In this document: positions 15,610 to 24,290 of the stretch, one piece after another
Numbering within the stretch: position 1 is the first letter of the stretch
Layout of the letters: every line of letters begins with the position of its first letter
From: Astrobacterium formosum
GTDB taxonomy: Bacteria; Pseudomonadota; Alphaproteobacteria; Rhizobiales; Xanthobacteraceae
Reading direction: 5' to 3'
DNA length: 64,000 nucleotides
NCBI GenBank assembly: GCA_030848545.1
Contig: JAVDCA010000004.1
Location: 186,001 to 250,000 of the forward strand
Position numbers and translations under genes: made by a program
Notes under the pieces: generated by a model
What the model was told of the DNA's origin: nothing
Seen by the model: the letters and a program-made list of their open reading frames with translations, nothing else
The model's database searches: none

Positions 15610-17076
15610 ATGGCTCGGAATCGGCGTATCGCGGGATGGACGGGAGTCCTTCTGCTGGCCGGCACGGCAGGCGCGGCGGCGCAGCCGATGCCGGTCCACG
15701 ACTGGACCGGGCTTTACGGCGGCGTCCACGGCGGCGTCGGCAGGGGCGACGCCAGCTACGACTTTCTGCCCGAGTTCGGCTGGTTCGACGGTCTGTTCGC
15801 GACCCATGCCGGCGGCAGTTTCCGCCAGGACTTCGGCAGCGGCGGCGTGTTCGGCTTTCACGTCGGCGCCAACCGGCAGTTCGGCTCCTGGGTGGTCGGC
15901 CTGGAGGGCGCCTATGCGCACACCCGCTTCCACGCCAGCAGCGCCGATCCGATGGACATTGGTGGGATGCCACCGCCGACCTACGAGGCCGGGCTGGACT
16001 GGATCGCCAGCGTGACGCCGCGGCTCGGCTACGCGCTCGGTGACTGGCTGGTGTACGGCAAGGGCGGCCTCGCGGCGGGGCGCGTCGACAGCCTGCTGAC
16101 CTCTCCCGGCAACGGCATCGCCGACACCATCACCTATCAGGAGCAGGGCATCCATGTCGGCTGGACCGTCGGCGCCGGCGCCGAATGGGCGCTGACGCCC
16201 AACTGGATCCTGGGCGTCGAGTACAATCACTACGATCTCGGCAGCGAACAGTTCGGCGGCGTGATGCGGCGGAATGGCAATCCCGACGAGGCCGGCCAGC
16301 ACACGCTGGCGCTGCGCGCGGACACCGTGACTGCGCGAGTTTCTTATCTCTGGTCGCCGGACCGCATGCCGCCCAATGCGGCGCCGGCCACGTACGATCC
16401 GCCGCGCGGATGGGCCGGATTCTATATCGGCGTGCATGGCGGCTACGGCTGGGCCTCTGCCGACAACAGGCACTCGGGCGCCACCGCCTTCTTTCCTTTC
16501 GCACCCGATCCCCCGCAGGCCGCGAGCTTCGACCAGTCGCTCGGTGGCGCGCTGGCCGGCGGCCATGTCGGACTGAATTATCAGGCCGGGCAATGGGTGT
16601 TCGGCCTCGAGGGCGCCCTGACGTGGAGCGGCCTGAAGGGCAGTTCGAACGGCGTGTTCGCGGCGCTCGGCGCCGACCCGGCGGCAAGCTACGAGACCAA
16701 GCTCGACTGGCTGGCGACGCTGACGCCGCGGATCGGCTGGGATTTCGGCCACTGGCTGCCCTATGTGAAGGCCGGCCTGGCGATGGGGCAGGTCGCCAGC
16801 AGCATGAGCACGCCGACCACTTTCGGCATGTTCTCTCCGGGACCGCATAGCTTCAGCGAGACCAACGACCATCTCGGCTGGACCGCCGGTGCCGGCGTCG
16901 AGGTCCGGCTGCCGCACGGTTGGATCGCCGGACTCGAATACAATTATGTCGACCTCGGCAGCGAACATTTCGGCGGTTTGGCCTCCAACGGCCTCGGCCT
17001 TCCCAATGAGCGGGGCGAGTATGACGTCGCGCTGACGATGCAATCCGTGCTGGCGCGGCTGTCGTACCGGCCCTGA
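15610..17076 (+). CDS. Outer-membrane beta-barrel protein with two tandem barrel domains
   Basis: A 488-aa protein with a signal peptide (residues 1-24, ending GAAAQ) and two homologous halves. Half one (about 31-255) starts DWTGLYGGVHGGVG and half two (about 267-488) starts GWAGFYIGVHGGYG. Both contain a W-V/L-x-Y-x-K-x-G-L-A block (GDWLVYGKGGLAAG; GHWLPYVKAGLAMG), then LGWTxGAGxE and LGVEYNHYDLGSEQFGG / AGLEYNYVDLGSEHFGG, and end ARVSYLW / ARLSYRP. Each half matches an Omp25/31-type eight-stranded barrel that is normally a whole protein, so this is an internal duplication. It could make two barrels side by side or one larger barrel. No partner genes are near. ATG 15610 directly precedes the signal peptide. 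Confidence 0.88.
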   Translation: MARNRRIAGWTGVLLLAGTAGAAAQPMPVHDWTGLYGGVHGGVGRGDASYDFLPEFGWFDGLFATHAGGSFRQDFGSGGVFGFHVGANRQFGSWVVGLEGAYAHTRFHASSADPMDIGGMPPPTYEAGLDWIASVTPRLGYALGDWLVYGKGGLAAGRVDSLLTSPGNGIADTITYQEQGIHVGWTVGAGAEWALTPNWILGVEYNHYDLGSEQFGGVMRRNGNPDEAGQHTLALRADTVTARVSYLWSPDRMPPNAAPATYDPPRGWAGFYIGVHGGYGWASADNRHSGATAFFPFAPDPPQAASFDQSLGGALAGGHVGLNYQAGQWVFGLEGALTWSGLKGSSNGVFAALGADPAASYETKLDWLATLTPRIGWDFGHWLPYVKAGLAMGQVASSMSTPTTFGMFSPGPHSFSETNDHLGWTAGAGVEVRLPHGWIAGLEYNYVDLGSEHFGGLASNGLGLPNERGEYDVALTMQSVLARLSYRP

Positions 17077-17100
17077 TATCGATCGCGGCATGAAGAGAGC

Positions 17101-17131
17101 GCGGTCTCCGGAGGGGAGATCCGGAGACCGC
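17101..17131 (+). terminator. Strong hairpin after the OMP gene
   Basis: GCGGTCTCCGG (17101-17111) pairs perfectly with CCGGAGACCGC (17121-17131) across a 9-base loop, 24 bases after the stop. There is no T run, so it may act as a transcript-end stabiliser or a factor-assisted terminator. The rest of 17077-17367 shows nothing recognisable. Confidence 0.6.
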
Positions 17132-17367
17132 GCCGTGAACACCGGCGTGCACTCGCAATGACGGGATTTCGCTGCATTGCGTGGAGCCGAAGGCGGCGGA
17201 GCAGTCCAGGGCCGCCTGGCACGACGTCACGGCTGCGCCGACCGCAATCCAAATCCCGACAAAGTCGCGGCCTCCGGCGGGGGAGACGCCGGAAGCCGCT
17301 TGGTATCGCCGTTTAGCCCGGGGAAAGGGAAACGGCGTGGGAGCTCTTCGGGAGACGCCGCCGTCCT

Positions 17368-18120
17368 CTAGAACGGCAGCAGCACGTCCATGATCTGCTG
17401 GCCGTAGCGGGGTTGCTGCACATCGCTGATCTGGCCGCGGCCCCCGTAGGCGATGCGGGCCTCGGCGATCTTGGTCGACTCGATCGTGTTGTCCGACGCG
17501 ATGTCCTCGGGACGGACGATGCCGGCGACAATGAGTTCACGGATCTCGTTGTTGACCCGCACTTCCTGCTTACCCTCGACCACCAGGTTGCCATTGGGGA
17601 GCACCTGGGTCACCACGGCGGCCACGTTCGTCTGCAAGGCTTCCTGGCGGTTGACCGAACCCTTGCCATCGACCGACGACGTCGAGTCCGCCGCGAGCAG
17701 GGTCGCCGGCAGGGCGGTGTTGGTGACCGGCAGCGCCGTGCGGCCCCAGAAACTGTCGACCCCGGCGTCTTCCGAGTTCTTTCGGCTGCGCTGCGTCTGG
17801 TTGGCGATCGCGGCCTTGTCGGTGATGTTGACCGCGACGGTCAGGATGTCGCCGACCTGATGGGCGCGCTGGTCCTTGAAGAATGAGCGCGAGCCGGTGC
17901 GCCACAGCGAATTGGGATTGTAGGTCGCCGGCTGCGGCGCCGGCATGGGCATCTGCACCGGCTTGTAGCCCGGCTGGGCGGTCGGATTGTCGATCGCCGA
18001 CAGCTTCGGCTTGTCGCCCACATTGGCAAGACGGTCGATGGCGGCGCAGCCGCCGGTCAGGCTTGTGAGGGCGATGAGACCGACTGCGAGCAGGGGGCGT
18101 AGAACTCTGGATTTGAACAT
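17368..18120 (-). CDS. flgH: Flagellar L-ring lipoprotein FlgH
   Basis: A 250-aa lipoprotein forming the outer-membrane ring around the rod. The signal peptide ends in the lipobox LTGGC with lipidated Cys25. Typical FlgH blocks follow: SLWRTGSRSFFKDQRAHQVGD, ILTVAVNITDKA, NGNLVVEGKQEVRVNNE, VRPEDIASDNTIESTKIAEARIAYGGRG and the C-terminal DVLLPF. Full length. It is the last gene of flgF-flgG-flgA-flgH, 6 bases after flgA. Confidence 0.97.
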   Translation of the reverse strand: MFKSRVLRPLLAVGLIALTSLTGGCAAIDRLANVGDKPKLSAIDNPTAQPGYKPVQMPMPAPQPATYNPNSLWRTGSRSFFKDQRAHQVGDILTVAVNITDKAAIANQTQRSRKNSEDAGVDSFWGRTALPVTNTALPATLLAADSTSSVDGKGSVNRQEALQTNVAAVVTQVLPNGNLVVEGKQEVRVNNEIRELIVAGIVRPEDIASDNTIESTKIAEARIAYGGRGQISDVQQPRYGQQIMDVLLPF

Positions 18121-18126
18121 GGGTCC

Positions 18127-19134
18127 TTACTCGGCTCGAACAGGGTCGGAGATGGCGGCGACGGCGGGCGCGATGACGCGGCTCCCGGACGACGACACGG
18201 TGATGCGTCCCGGCCCGCTCACATGGCCCTGGATGGTGCGCTTGGACTGCAGGTTGAGGACATTGACCACATCGCCCTCGGCGCCCGTGTCCATCGCCTT
18301 GCCGCGGGTCGTCAGGGTCAGGCCGGGAGCCTCGAACACCAGCGTGACGGGTTCGTCCCGCTTGACCAGATCCGGTTTGATGAAGTCGGCTTGCCTGACG
18401 ATGCGTCCGGCCGGGAGAGCCTGGCGGGCGGCGAGACCGACCACGGGGTCCGGCGTCTCGAGGGCATCGGTGCCCACGTCGGACTTGGGTCGCCGCTCGA
18501 CGACGACGTCGCGGGATCGGACCGTCTCGCCGCGCGGCAAGGGGCGCGTCAGGACGACGACCTCGGCCATCTCGATCAGCGAACCGGTGAAGCGGAATGT
18601 CGTGCGCGCGCGCGCCACCTCGAAGGTGACGTCGAAACGCCCGGCCCGGCGGTCGTAGATGGCGCGGCTGATCGCGAGTTCGGCGACCATGTCGGTGTCG
18701 AGGCGGATGGGCCTGATTTCGCGATCGAGCGTCACCACCAGGTTCTTTTCCTCGCCCAAGCCCTGGCGGCCCGCGAATACGCGGGCGATGCGTGCCTCGA
18801 TGTCCTTGCCGGCGATGGTCGTGCCCGCACGCGTCACTTCGATTTCGGCGAGCGAGCGGGTATCGACCAGCAGGACGTCGTGCACCCGGATGGCGTCGAG
18901 CACCTGCGACACCGGCACGACACCGGTGGTGCCGATGTCGGGCGAACGGAAGATCGGAATCATGGCGACGGCGCCGGCATTGTCGACGAGGTCGCCGATG
19001 CGGACCAGGTCGGAATTGACCGTGGCGGCGGACTTGAGGGTCGGCACCGGACGCAGCGTGCCGGCAATCTGGCCAAATGCCGAGGTGGACACCGCGAGGG
19101 CGACGGCGGCGGAAAACAGGACGGCGCGGATCAT
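18127..19134 (-). CDS. flgA: Flagellar P-ring chaperone FlgA
   Basis: A 335-aa periplasmic protein needed for P-ring (FlgI) assembly. There is a signal peptide at residues 1-22 (VSTSAFG). The C-terminal SAF-type domain is visible (VVVLTRPLPRGETVRSRDVVVE, then GLAARQALPAGRIVRQADF) and ends with the beta-clip VVNVLNLQSKRTIQGHVSGPG. It is longer than enterobacterial FlgA because of an extra N-terminal module, as usual in Hyphomicrobiales. ATG 19134 follows GGGAGAGC; the open frame extends into flgG but has no better start. It is 22 bases after flgG. Confidence 0.93.
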   Translation of the reverse strand: MIRAVLFSAAVALAVSTSAFGQIAGTLRPVPTLKSAATVNSDLVRIGDLVDNAGAVAMIPIFRSPDIGTTGVVPVSQVLDAIRVHDVLLVDTRSLAEIEVTRAGTTIAGKDIEARIARVFAGRQGLGEEKNLVVTLDREIRPIRLDTDMVAELAISRAIYDRRAGRFDVTFEVARARTTFRFTGSLIEMAEVVVLTRPLPRGETVRSRDVVVERRPKSDVGTDALETPDPVVGLAARQALPAGRIVRQADFIKPDLVKRDEPVTLVFEAPGLTLTTRGKAMDTGAEGDVVNVLNLQSKRTIQGHVSGPGRITVSSSGSRVIAPAVAAISDPVRAE

Positions 19135-19156
19135 GGCAGCTCTCCCGGGACTCTGG

Positions 19157-19948
19157 TCAGCCACGCATCATACTGGTGGTCGCCTGCAGCATGGAGTCGG
19201 TCGCCGTGACGACCTTGCCGTTCATCTCGTAGGCGCGCTGGGCGGCGATCAGGTTCGCGATCTCGGTGACGGCTTCGACGTTCGAGCTCTCGACGTATTT
19301 TTGCAGGATGTCGCCCATGCCGTCGGTGTTGGCGATGCCATCCTGCGGGGCGCCGGAGGCAGGGGTCTCGACGAACAGATTGTCGCCGATCGCCTCCAGG
19401 CCCGCTTTGTTGATGAAGCGGGTGAGAGTGAGCTGACCGATGATGGTCGCGGTCGTGGAAGTACCGATATTCACCGACACTTGGCCTTGGGGATTGATGG
19501 TGATCTGGCTGGCGTTTTCCGGGATGGTGATGCCCGGCTGGACGAGAAGGCCGTTGGCGGTGACGAGACGGCCCTGGCCGTCGCGCTCGAAAGAGCCGTC
19601 GCGAGTGTACGCATAGGTGCCGTCGTTGCGTTCGATCTTGAAGTAGCCTTCGCCGCGAATGGCGACATCGAGGTCCTTGTCGGTCTGCGTCGGCGTGCCC
19701 TGGGTCATGATACGCGGCGTGCCGACGAGCCTGACGCCGGAGCCGATGTCGACCCCGACCGGCACGATGTTGCCCTGGTCGGAGGTCTGAGTGCCGATGC
19801 GCCGCACGTGCTCGTAGAGGAGATCCTGGAACTCGGCGCGTTGGCGCTTGTAGCCGGTGGTGCGCATGTTGGCGATGTTGTTGGAGATGATCTCGACGTT
19901 CATCTCCTGCGCCTTCATGCCGGTCGCCGCGGTGTACATGGCTCGCAT
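19157..19948 (-). CDS. flgG: Flagellar distal rod protein FlgG
   Basis: A 263-aa axial protein forming the distal rod. The N-terminal rod signature AATGMKAQEMNVEIISNNIAN, the internal domain with GYFKIERNDGTYAYTRDGSF, and the C-terminal helix NVEAVTEIANLIAAQRAYEMNGKVV are all intact. It is exported by the type III apparatus encoded elsewhere in this block. It is 29 bases after flgF on the same strand. Confidence 0.97.
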   Translation of the reverse strand: MRAMYTAATGMKAQEMNVEIISNNIANMRTTGYKRQRAEFQDLLYEHVRRIGTQTSDQGNIVPVGVDIGSGVRLVGTPRIMTQGTPTQTDKDLDVAIRGEGYFKIERNDGTYAYTRDGSFERDGQGRLVTANGLLVQPGITIPENASQITINPQGQVSVNIGTSTTATIIGQLTLTRFINKAGLEAIGDNLFVETPASGAPQDGIANTDGMGDILQKYVESSNVEAVTEIANLIAAQRAYEMNGKVVTATDSMLQATTSMMRG

Positions 19949-19977
19949 GATTAGGGGTCTCCTGCGTTCAGGCGCGT

Positions 19978-20745
19978 TCAGGCCGGGACTTCGGCCAGGC
20001 GTTCGATGGCGGTGCGGCGCAGTTCGCCCTGCTGCTGCAACAGGGTGGCGATCTGCGTGTAGGTGCGGGTGATCTCGATCATGCGGGTCATCTCGCCGAC
20101 CGCATTGACGTTGGAAGCTTCGAGCGACCCCTGGATCAGGCGTGGATTGCGCACCGGTTCCGGTGCCATTCCGCCCGGCGCCGAAAAATTGTTGGCGCCG
20201 TCCTTGAGGAGCCTTTGCGGCGCCGCGAAGGACACGAGGCGCAGCTTGCCGCGAAGCGACTCGTTGCTGGTATTGCTGCCTTCGACCACCGATACGCGTC
20301 CTTCGGACGTGATGGCGATGCTGTGGTCGGTCTGCTGGAAGGTGATCGGACCGTTTTCACCGAGCACGAGGGAGCCGTCGGAAGTGACGAGCTGACCTCG
20401 CGAGTTGATCTGGAAGGAGCCGTTGCGGGTGTAGCGCTCGCCGGCGGCGGTCTGCACAACGAAATAGCCGTCGCCGCCGATGGCGACGTCGAGCTTGCCG
20501 CCGGTCTCGCGCAGCGATCCCTGGCTGAAGTCGTGCCAGATGCCGCGGTCCTCGACGAAGGAAAGCCGCCGGTCGGACGGATTGAACCGGTTCTCGCGCG
20601 CCACCGGCATCAGGAATTCCTGAAAGACCGCGTTGTCGGCCTTGAAACCGGTGGTGTTGACGTTGGCGATGTTGTTGGCGACCACGTCCAGCTCGCGTGC
20701 CAGCGCGACCTGTCGTGACAGTCCGACGAGTAAGGCGTTCTCCAC
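19978..20745 (-). CDS. flgF: Flagellar proximal rod protein FlgF
   Basis: A 255-aa rod protein. The N-terminus reads ENALLVGLSRQVALARELDVVANNIANVNTTGFK; the core contains GGDGYFVVQTAAGERYTRNGSF, and the end NVNAVGEMTRMIEITRTYTQI. The Leu/Val-rich start and the LxxQxALxxxLDVVANNIAN pattern separate it from FlgG. It is the first gene of the minus-strand operon flgF-flgG-flgA-flgH and is divergent from fliL across a 347-base region with a 21-bp palindrome. Confidence 0.96.
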   Translation of the reverse strand: MENALLVGLSRQVALARELDVVANNIANVNTTGFKADNAVFQEFLMPVARENRFNPSDRRLSFVEDRGIWHDFSQGSLRETGGKLDVAIGGDGYFVVQTAAGERYTRNGSFQINSRGQLVTSDGSLVLGENGPITFQQTDHSIAITSEGRVSVVEGSNTSNESLRGKLRLVSFAAPQRLLKDGANNFSAPGGMAPEPVRNPRLIQGSLEASNVNAVGEMTRMIEITRTYTQIATLLQQQGELRRTAIERLAEVPA

Positions 20746-21092
20746 GCTCGGTCTCCCCTGACCTTGAAGCGGTTAACGGCTCTCCCAAGCCGATCATCCG
20801 CTGCCGCCGCCGACCGCTCTCCCAAGCGGGCGACGATTAACCATAAGCAGGGCCTGTGCCATCTTTCTAAGATATTGATAAACAACAAGAATGATAGAAT
20901 CCGGGACGCCACGGGACAGTGCTGTTGGGACACTTCTGCCGCTACCACCCGGCAAGTTTTTCCTGGTTGGCGTCATCGGGAAAGGTTCCGTTAACCAATC
21001 CGAACCTAATTTCAGTGGCAGAGGCGCGAGGCGGTTCGCGGGTGGTCGTCCCGCGAGGGCGTCCCGGACATGTCGCCCGTTGGGGTCAGGCA
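20746..21092. other. Divergent flgF/fliL promoter region
   Basis: This 347-base gap has no gene I can support. It holds the palindrome at 20947-20967, three TTAA half sites that fit CtrA binding (20773, 20837 with CCAT after it, 20991 with CC after it), and an A/T-rich tract at 20866-20895 that stands out from the G+C-rich surroundings. Confidence 0.6.
20947..20967. promoter_or_regulatory. Second copy of the 21-bp flagellar palindrome
   Basis: ACCCGGCAAGTT at 20947-20958, followed by an imperfect right arm ending CCTGGT (20962-20967). It agrees with the copy at 13122-13142 in 18 of 21 bases; differences are at positions 13, 15 and 18. It lies between flgF and fliL. Confidence 0.55.
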
Positions 21093-21620
21093 ATGGCATC
21101 GAAACCGAAAGAGGCGGCCAAAGAAGCGGACGCCGAGACGACGACTGAAGAAGCCGTCGAAGGTGCAGCACCCGCAAAGCGCAAGCTTCCCCTCAAACTG
21201 ATCCTGATGGCCGTCGGTGGCCTCTTGGTGGTCGGTGGCGGTGGATTCGGCGCCTACAAGATGTTTTTCGGCGGCCACAAGGAGCCGCCGCCGGCCGTCG
21301 CCACTGTCAAGCCGGCGGTGTTCGTCGATCTGCCGGAAGTCCTCGTCAACCTGTCCAACACCGGCAGCGAACGCACCCAATATCTCAAGGTCAAGATCGT
21401 GCTCGAACTCGCCGACCAGGAACTGATGCAGCAGATCCAGCCGGTGATGCCGCGCCTGACCGATACGTTTCAGACCTACTTGCGCGAACTGCGGCCGACC
21501 GATCTCGACGGCTCCGCCGGGCTCTACCGTCTCAAGGAAGAGCTCACCCGGCGTGTCAACGCGCTGATCGCGCCGAGCAAGGTCAACGCCGTTCTGTTCA
21601 AAGAAATCGTGGTCCAGTGA
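21093..21620 (+). CDS. fliL: Flagellar basal-body protein FliL
   Basis: A 175-aa single-pass inner-membrane protein that surrounds stator units and supports torque or stator stability. It has a charged Ala/Glu/Lys-rich cytoplasmic N-terminus (1-33), a membrane helix at about 35-57 (KLILMAVGGLLVVGGGGFGAY) and a periplasmic domain with VFVDLPEVLVNLSN, YLKVKIVLEL and the ending ALIAPSKVNAVLFKEIVVQ. ATG 21093 fits the usual length; the frame is open upstream. It is the first gene of fliL-fliM-DUF6468-motE. Confidence 0.93.
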   Translation: MASKPKEAAKEADAETTTEEAVEGAAPAKRKLPLKLILMAVGGLLVVGGGGFGAYKMFFGGHKEPPPAVATVKPAVFVDLPEVLVNLSNTGSERTQYLKVKIVLELADQELMQQIQPVMPRLTDTFQTYLRELRPTDLDGSAGLYRLKEELTRRVNALIAPSKVNAVLFKEIVVQ

Positions 21621-21634
21621 CGAACTGACGGCAG

Positions 21635-22852
21635 ATGGCGAGCAAAGCACAAGTCGATCAGGATGCATTGGCGGCCGAATGGGGCTTGGCCCTCGAGGCC
21701 GAGGCGACCGGCGCGCCCGTCGGTCCCGGCGAGATGCCCAAGGCGGCCGGTGACGCCGGCGACGAGATGGCGGCCCAGTGGGCCGCCATGATCGACGACG
21801 GCAGCCAGTTCCTGCAGGCTGCCAAGGGCGGGGCCGAGCGCATCCTCAACCAGGAAGAAATCGACACCCTCCTGGGGTTCAGCCTCGACAACCTGTCGCT
21901 CAACGACAATTCCGGCATCCGGGCGATCATCGATTCGGCGATGGTCTCCTACGAGCGTCTACCGATGCTCGAAATCGTCTTCGACCGGCTGGTCCGGTTG
22001 ATGACGACGTCTCTGCGCAATTTCACGTCCGACAATGTCGAAGTCTCGCTCGATCGCATCACCTCGGTGCGCTTCGGCGACTACCTCAATTCGATCCCGC
22101 TGCCCGCGATCCTGGCCGTGTTCAAGGCGGAAGAGTGGGACAATTTCGGCCTGTTCACCGTCGATTCGAGCCTGATCTACTCCATCATCGACGTCCTCTT
22201 GGGTGGCCGGCGCGGCCAGACCGCGATCCGCATCGAGGGCCGTCCCTACACCACCATCGAAACCAACCTGATCAAGCGCATGATCGAGGTGGTGCTCGCC
22301 GACGCCGAGCTCGCCTTCAAGCCGCTGTCGCCGGTCAAGTTCAACATCGACCGGCTGGAGACCAATCCGCGCTTCGCCGCGATTTCGCGCGCCGCCAATG
22401 CCGCCATCCTGGTGCGGCTGCGCATCGACATGGAAGATCGCGGCGGCACCATCGAACTGCTGTTGCCCTACGCGACGATCGAGCCGATCCGCGACGTGCT
22501 TCTGCAGATGTTCATGGGCGAGAAGTTCGGCCGCGACCCGATCTGGGAGGGCCACCTCGCCACCGAGATCGGGCAGGCCGAAATCGACGTCGATGCCGTG
22601 CTCTACGAGGCGAAAATCCCGCTCGGGCAACTCATGCGGCTCGAGGTCGGCGATACCCTGACGCTGGACATGAAGCCCGACGCGCTGGTCAGCGTGCGCT
22701 GCGGCGACGTGACGCTCACCGAGGGGCGCATGGGACGGGTCGGCGACAAGGTCGCGGTCCGGGTCGCCAAGCAACTGCGACGGCCGACCACGACCTTCGC
22801 CATGTTCGAGACGGCCGGCGAGAAATCGAACCGGATGGAGGCGTCGTCGTGA
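21635..22852 (+). CDS. fliM: Flagellar motor switch protein FliM
   Basis: A 405-aa switch protein of the C ring that binds CheY-P. The middle domain (IRAIIDSAMVSYERLPMLEIVFDRL ... TSLRNFTSDNVEVSLDRI) and the C-terminal SpoA domain (IPLGQLMRLEVGDTLTLDM) are intact. The CheY-binding-type motif QEEIDTLLGF, normally at the very N-terminus, lies at about residues 73-82 here, after an acidic extension of about 70 residues. It is 14 bases after fliL, and its stop overlaps the next gene (GTGA). Confidence 0.96.
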   Translation: MASKAQVDQDALAAEWGLALEAEATGAPVGPGEMPKAAGDAGDEMAAQWAAMIDDGSQFLQAAKGGAERILNQEEIDTLLGFSLDNLSLNDNSGIRAIIDSAMVSYERLPMLEIVFDRLVRLMTTSLRNFTSDNVEVSLDRITSVRFGDYLNSIPLPAILAVFKAEEWDNFGLFTVDSSLIYSIIDVLLGGRRGQTAIRIEGRPYTTIETNLIKRMIEVVLADAELAFKPLSPVKFNIDRLETNPRFAAISRAANAAILVRLRIDMEDRGGTIELLLPYATIEPIRDVLLQMFMGEKFGRDPIWEGHLATEIGQAEIDVDAVLYEAKIPLGQLMRLEVGDTLTLDMKPDALVSVRCGDVTLTEGRMGRVGDKVAVRVAKQLRRPTTTFAMFETAGEKSNRMEASS

Positions 22853-23295
22853 GCAACGGTTTCGGAGTGATGATCGAAGCCCTCGTGGCCGTCCTGCTGT
22901 TGATCACGATCGGCTATTGCGTCGTGCTCGACAAGCGCCTGCGCCGTTTTCGCGCCGACGAGCATTCCCTCAAGGCGACCATTTCCGAACTGATCACCGC
23001 GACCGAGATCGCCGAACGGGCGATCGCTGGCTTGAAGCTCACGGTGCGCGAATGCGACCAGAATCTCGGTGAGCGGCTGCGTGCGGCCGATCGCTTCGCC
23101 GCCGACATCACCCAGAAGATCGAGGCCGGAGAAGGCGTGTTGACACGCCTCGCCAAGATCGCCAACGCGTCACGTCCGCTCGCCGCCGTCACTGCCGCCG
23201 CGCCGGCACCGGCGCCGGACACCAACGCAGTGCTGGCCGCCGCCCAGGCCTTCGCCGAGCGTGCCCGCATGCGCAGTAATGGTCGCGCCGCATGA
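22849..23295 (+). CDS. DUF6468 flagellar-operon membrane protein
   Basis: A 148-aa protein with one N-terminal membrane helix (about residues 8-27, MIEALVAVLLLITIGYCVVL) and a long helical cytoplasmic part, DKRLRRFRADEHSLKATISEL, typical of DUF6468, followed by an Ala/Pro-rich linker and a C-terminal helix. It starts with GTG at 22849, overlapping the fliM stop by four bases, and itself overlaps motE by four bases, so all three are likely co-translated. Its function is unknown; conserved placement after fliM in alphaproteobacteria suggests a role at the motor. Confidence 0.85.
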   Translation: MSNGFGVMIEALVAVLLLITIGYCVVLDKRLRRFRADEHSLKATISELITATEIAERAIAGLKLTVRECDQNLGERLRAADRFAADITQKIEAGEGVLTRLAKIANASRPLAAVTAAAPAPAPDTNAVLAAAQAFAERARMRSNGRAA

Positions 23296-24203
23296 TGCGT
23301 TTCGTGCGCGAGTTCCGGCTGATTCCAGTCGTGCTGCTTGCGACGATCTCCCTGTTCGTCTTGAAAGTGTCGGGCCTCCTTTTCGACGGCGGCTACACGC
23401 TGCGATCCGCCCCCGTATTGCCGGACCGGATCGTGACCGAAAGCGCCGCCAATGCGCCGGCGCCGGGCGACATGCCCGCCAACGACACGGTGCGCGGCCG
23501 CATCTCGTGGGCGCAGGACATGTTCAATTTTCCCGAGGGCGACACAGCGCCGCGCCCGGAACGTGTTCCGGATACCGCCTCCGACAATGCCCTCGTGACC
23601 GGCTCGGTGGAGGCTAAAAAGGACGACAAGCCGGCCGAGACGAAGCCGCCGCCTGCCAATCCGCCGCCGCAGCCACCGCTCGGCACCCTGGTGCCTGTCG
23701 ATCCGCAGATGCCGGCCGGCGAGCGCGCCATCCTGGAACGTCTGGGCGAGCGCCGCCAGCAGCTCGAGGCCCGTGCCCGCGAACTGGAAATCCGCGAAAA
23801 CCTGCTCAAGTCGGCCGAAAAGCGGCTGGAAACCCGCGGCACAGAACTCAAGGAAATGGAAACCCGCATGGGCGGCAGCGGCCAGAAGCGCGAGGAAAAT
23901 GTCGCCGCCCAGCTCAAGGGCCTGGTGATCATGTACGAGAACATGAAAGCCAAGGATGCCGCCCGCATCTTCGACCGGCTGGAGATGCGCGTTCTGCTCG
24001 AAGTCGCGACCCAGATCAATCCGCGGCGGATGGCCGACATCATGGCTCAAATGCAGCCCGAGGCGGCGGAGAAACTGACCGTCGAGATCGCAAATCGCGC
24101 CAGCCCCGCCGAAAAGACGTTGATTGGCAATGACCTGCCGAAGATCGATGGCCGGCCGGTACCGGCCCAGCCACCCGGCCAGGCCAGGCCCGGAGCTCGC
24201 TAA
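23292..24203 (+). CDS. motE: MotE-family protein
   Basis: A 303-aa protein with an N-terminal membrane helix (about 10-33), a Pro-rich periplasmic linker (about 100-135), a coiled coil (ERLGERRQQLEARARELEIR ... ETRGTELKEMETRM) and a C-terminal MgtE-N-like domain (LVIMYENMKAKDAARIFDRLEMRVLLEVATQINPRRMADIMAQMQ). This order matches alphaproteobacterial MotE, a periplasmic chaperone-like partner of MotC in Sinorhizobium. It overlaps the previous gene by ATGA. A gap of 87 bases with a CtrA box follows before the next gene. Confidence 0.85.
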   Translation: MMRFVREFRLIPVVLLATISLFVLKVSGLLFDGGYTLRSAPVLPDRIVTESAANAPAPGDMPANDTVRGRISWAQDMFNFPEGDTAPRPERVPDTASDNALVTGSVEAKKDDKPAETKPPPANPPPQPPLGTLVPVDPQMPAGERAILERLGERRQQLEARARELEIRENLLKSAEKRLETRGTELKEMETRMGGSGQKREENVAAQLKGLVIMYENMKAKDAARIFDRLEMRVLLEVATQINPRRMADIMAQMQPEAAEKLTVEIANRASPAEKTLIGNDLPKIDGRPVPAQPPGQARPGAR

Positions 24204-24247
24204 GATCATCTAAGTATTTGATATTCTAAAGTTTCTCAGCGGTTGTC

Positions 24248-24262
24248 TTAACCCGCCGTTAA
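24248..24262 (+). promoter_or_regulatory. CtrA box upstream of the TPR flagellar gene
   Basis: Perfect TTAA (24248-24251)-N7-TTAA (24259-24262), ending 28 bases before the start codon of the long TPR gene. Confidence 0.65.
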
Positions 24263-24290
24263 ACGCGGCTGCCTAGTCTTTCGGGAGAGC

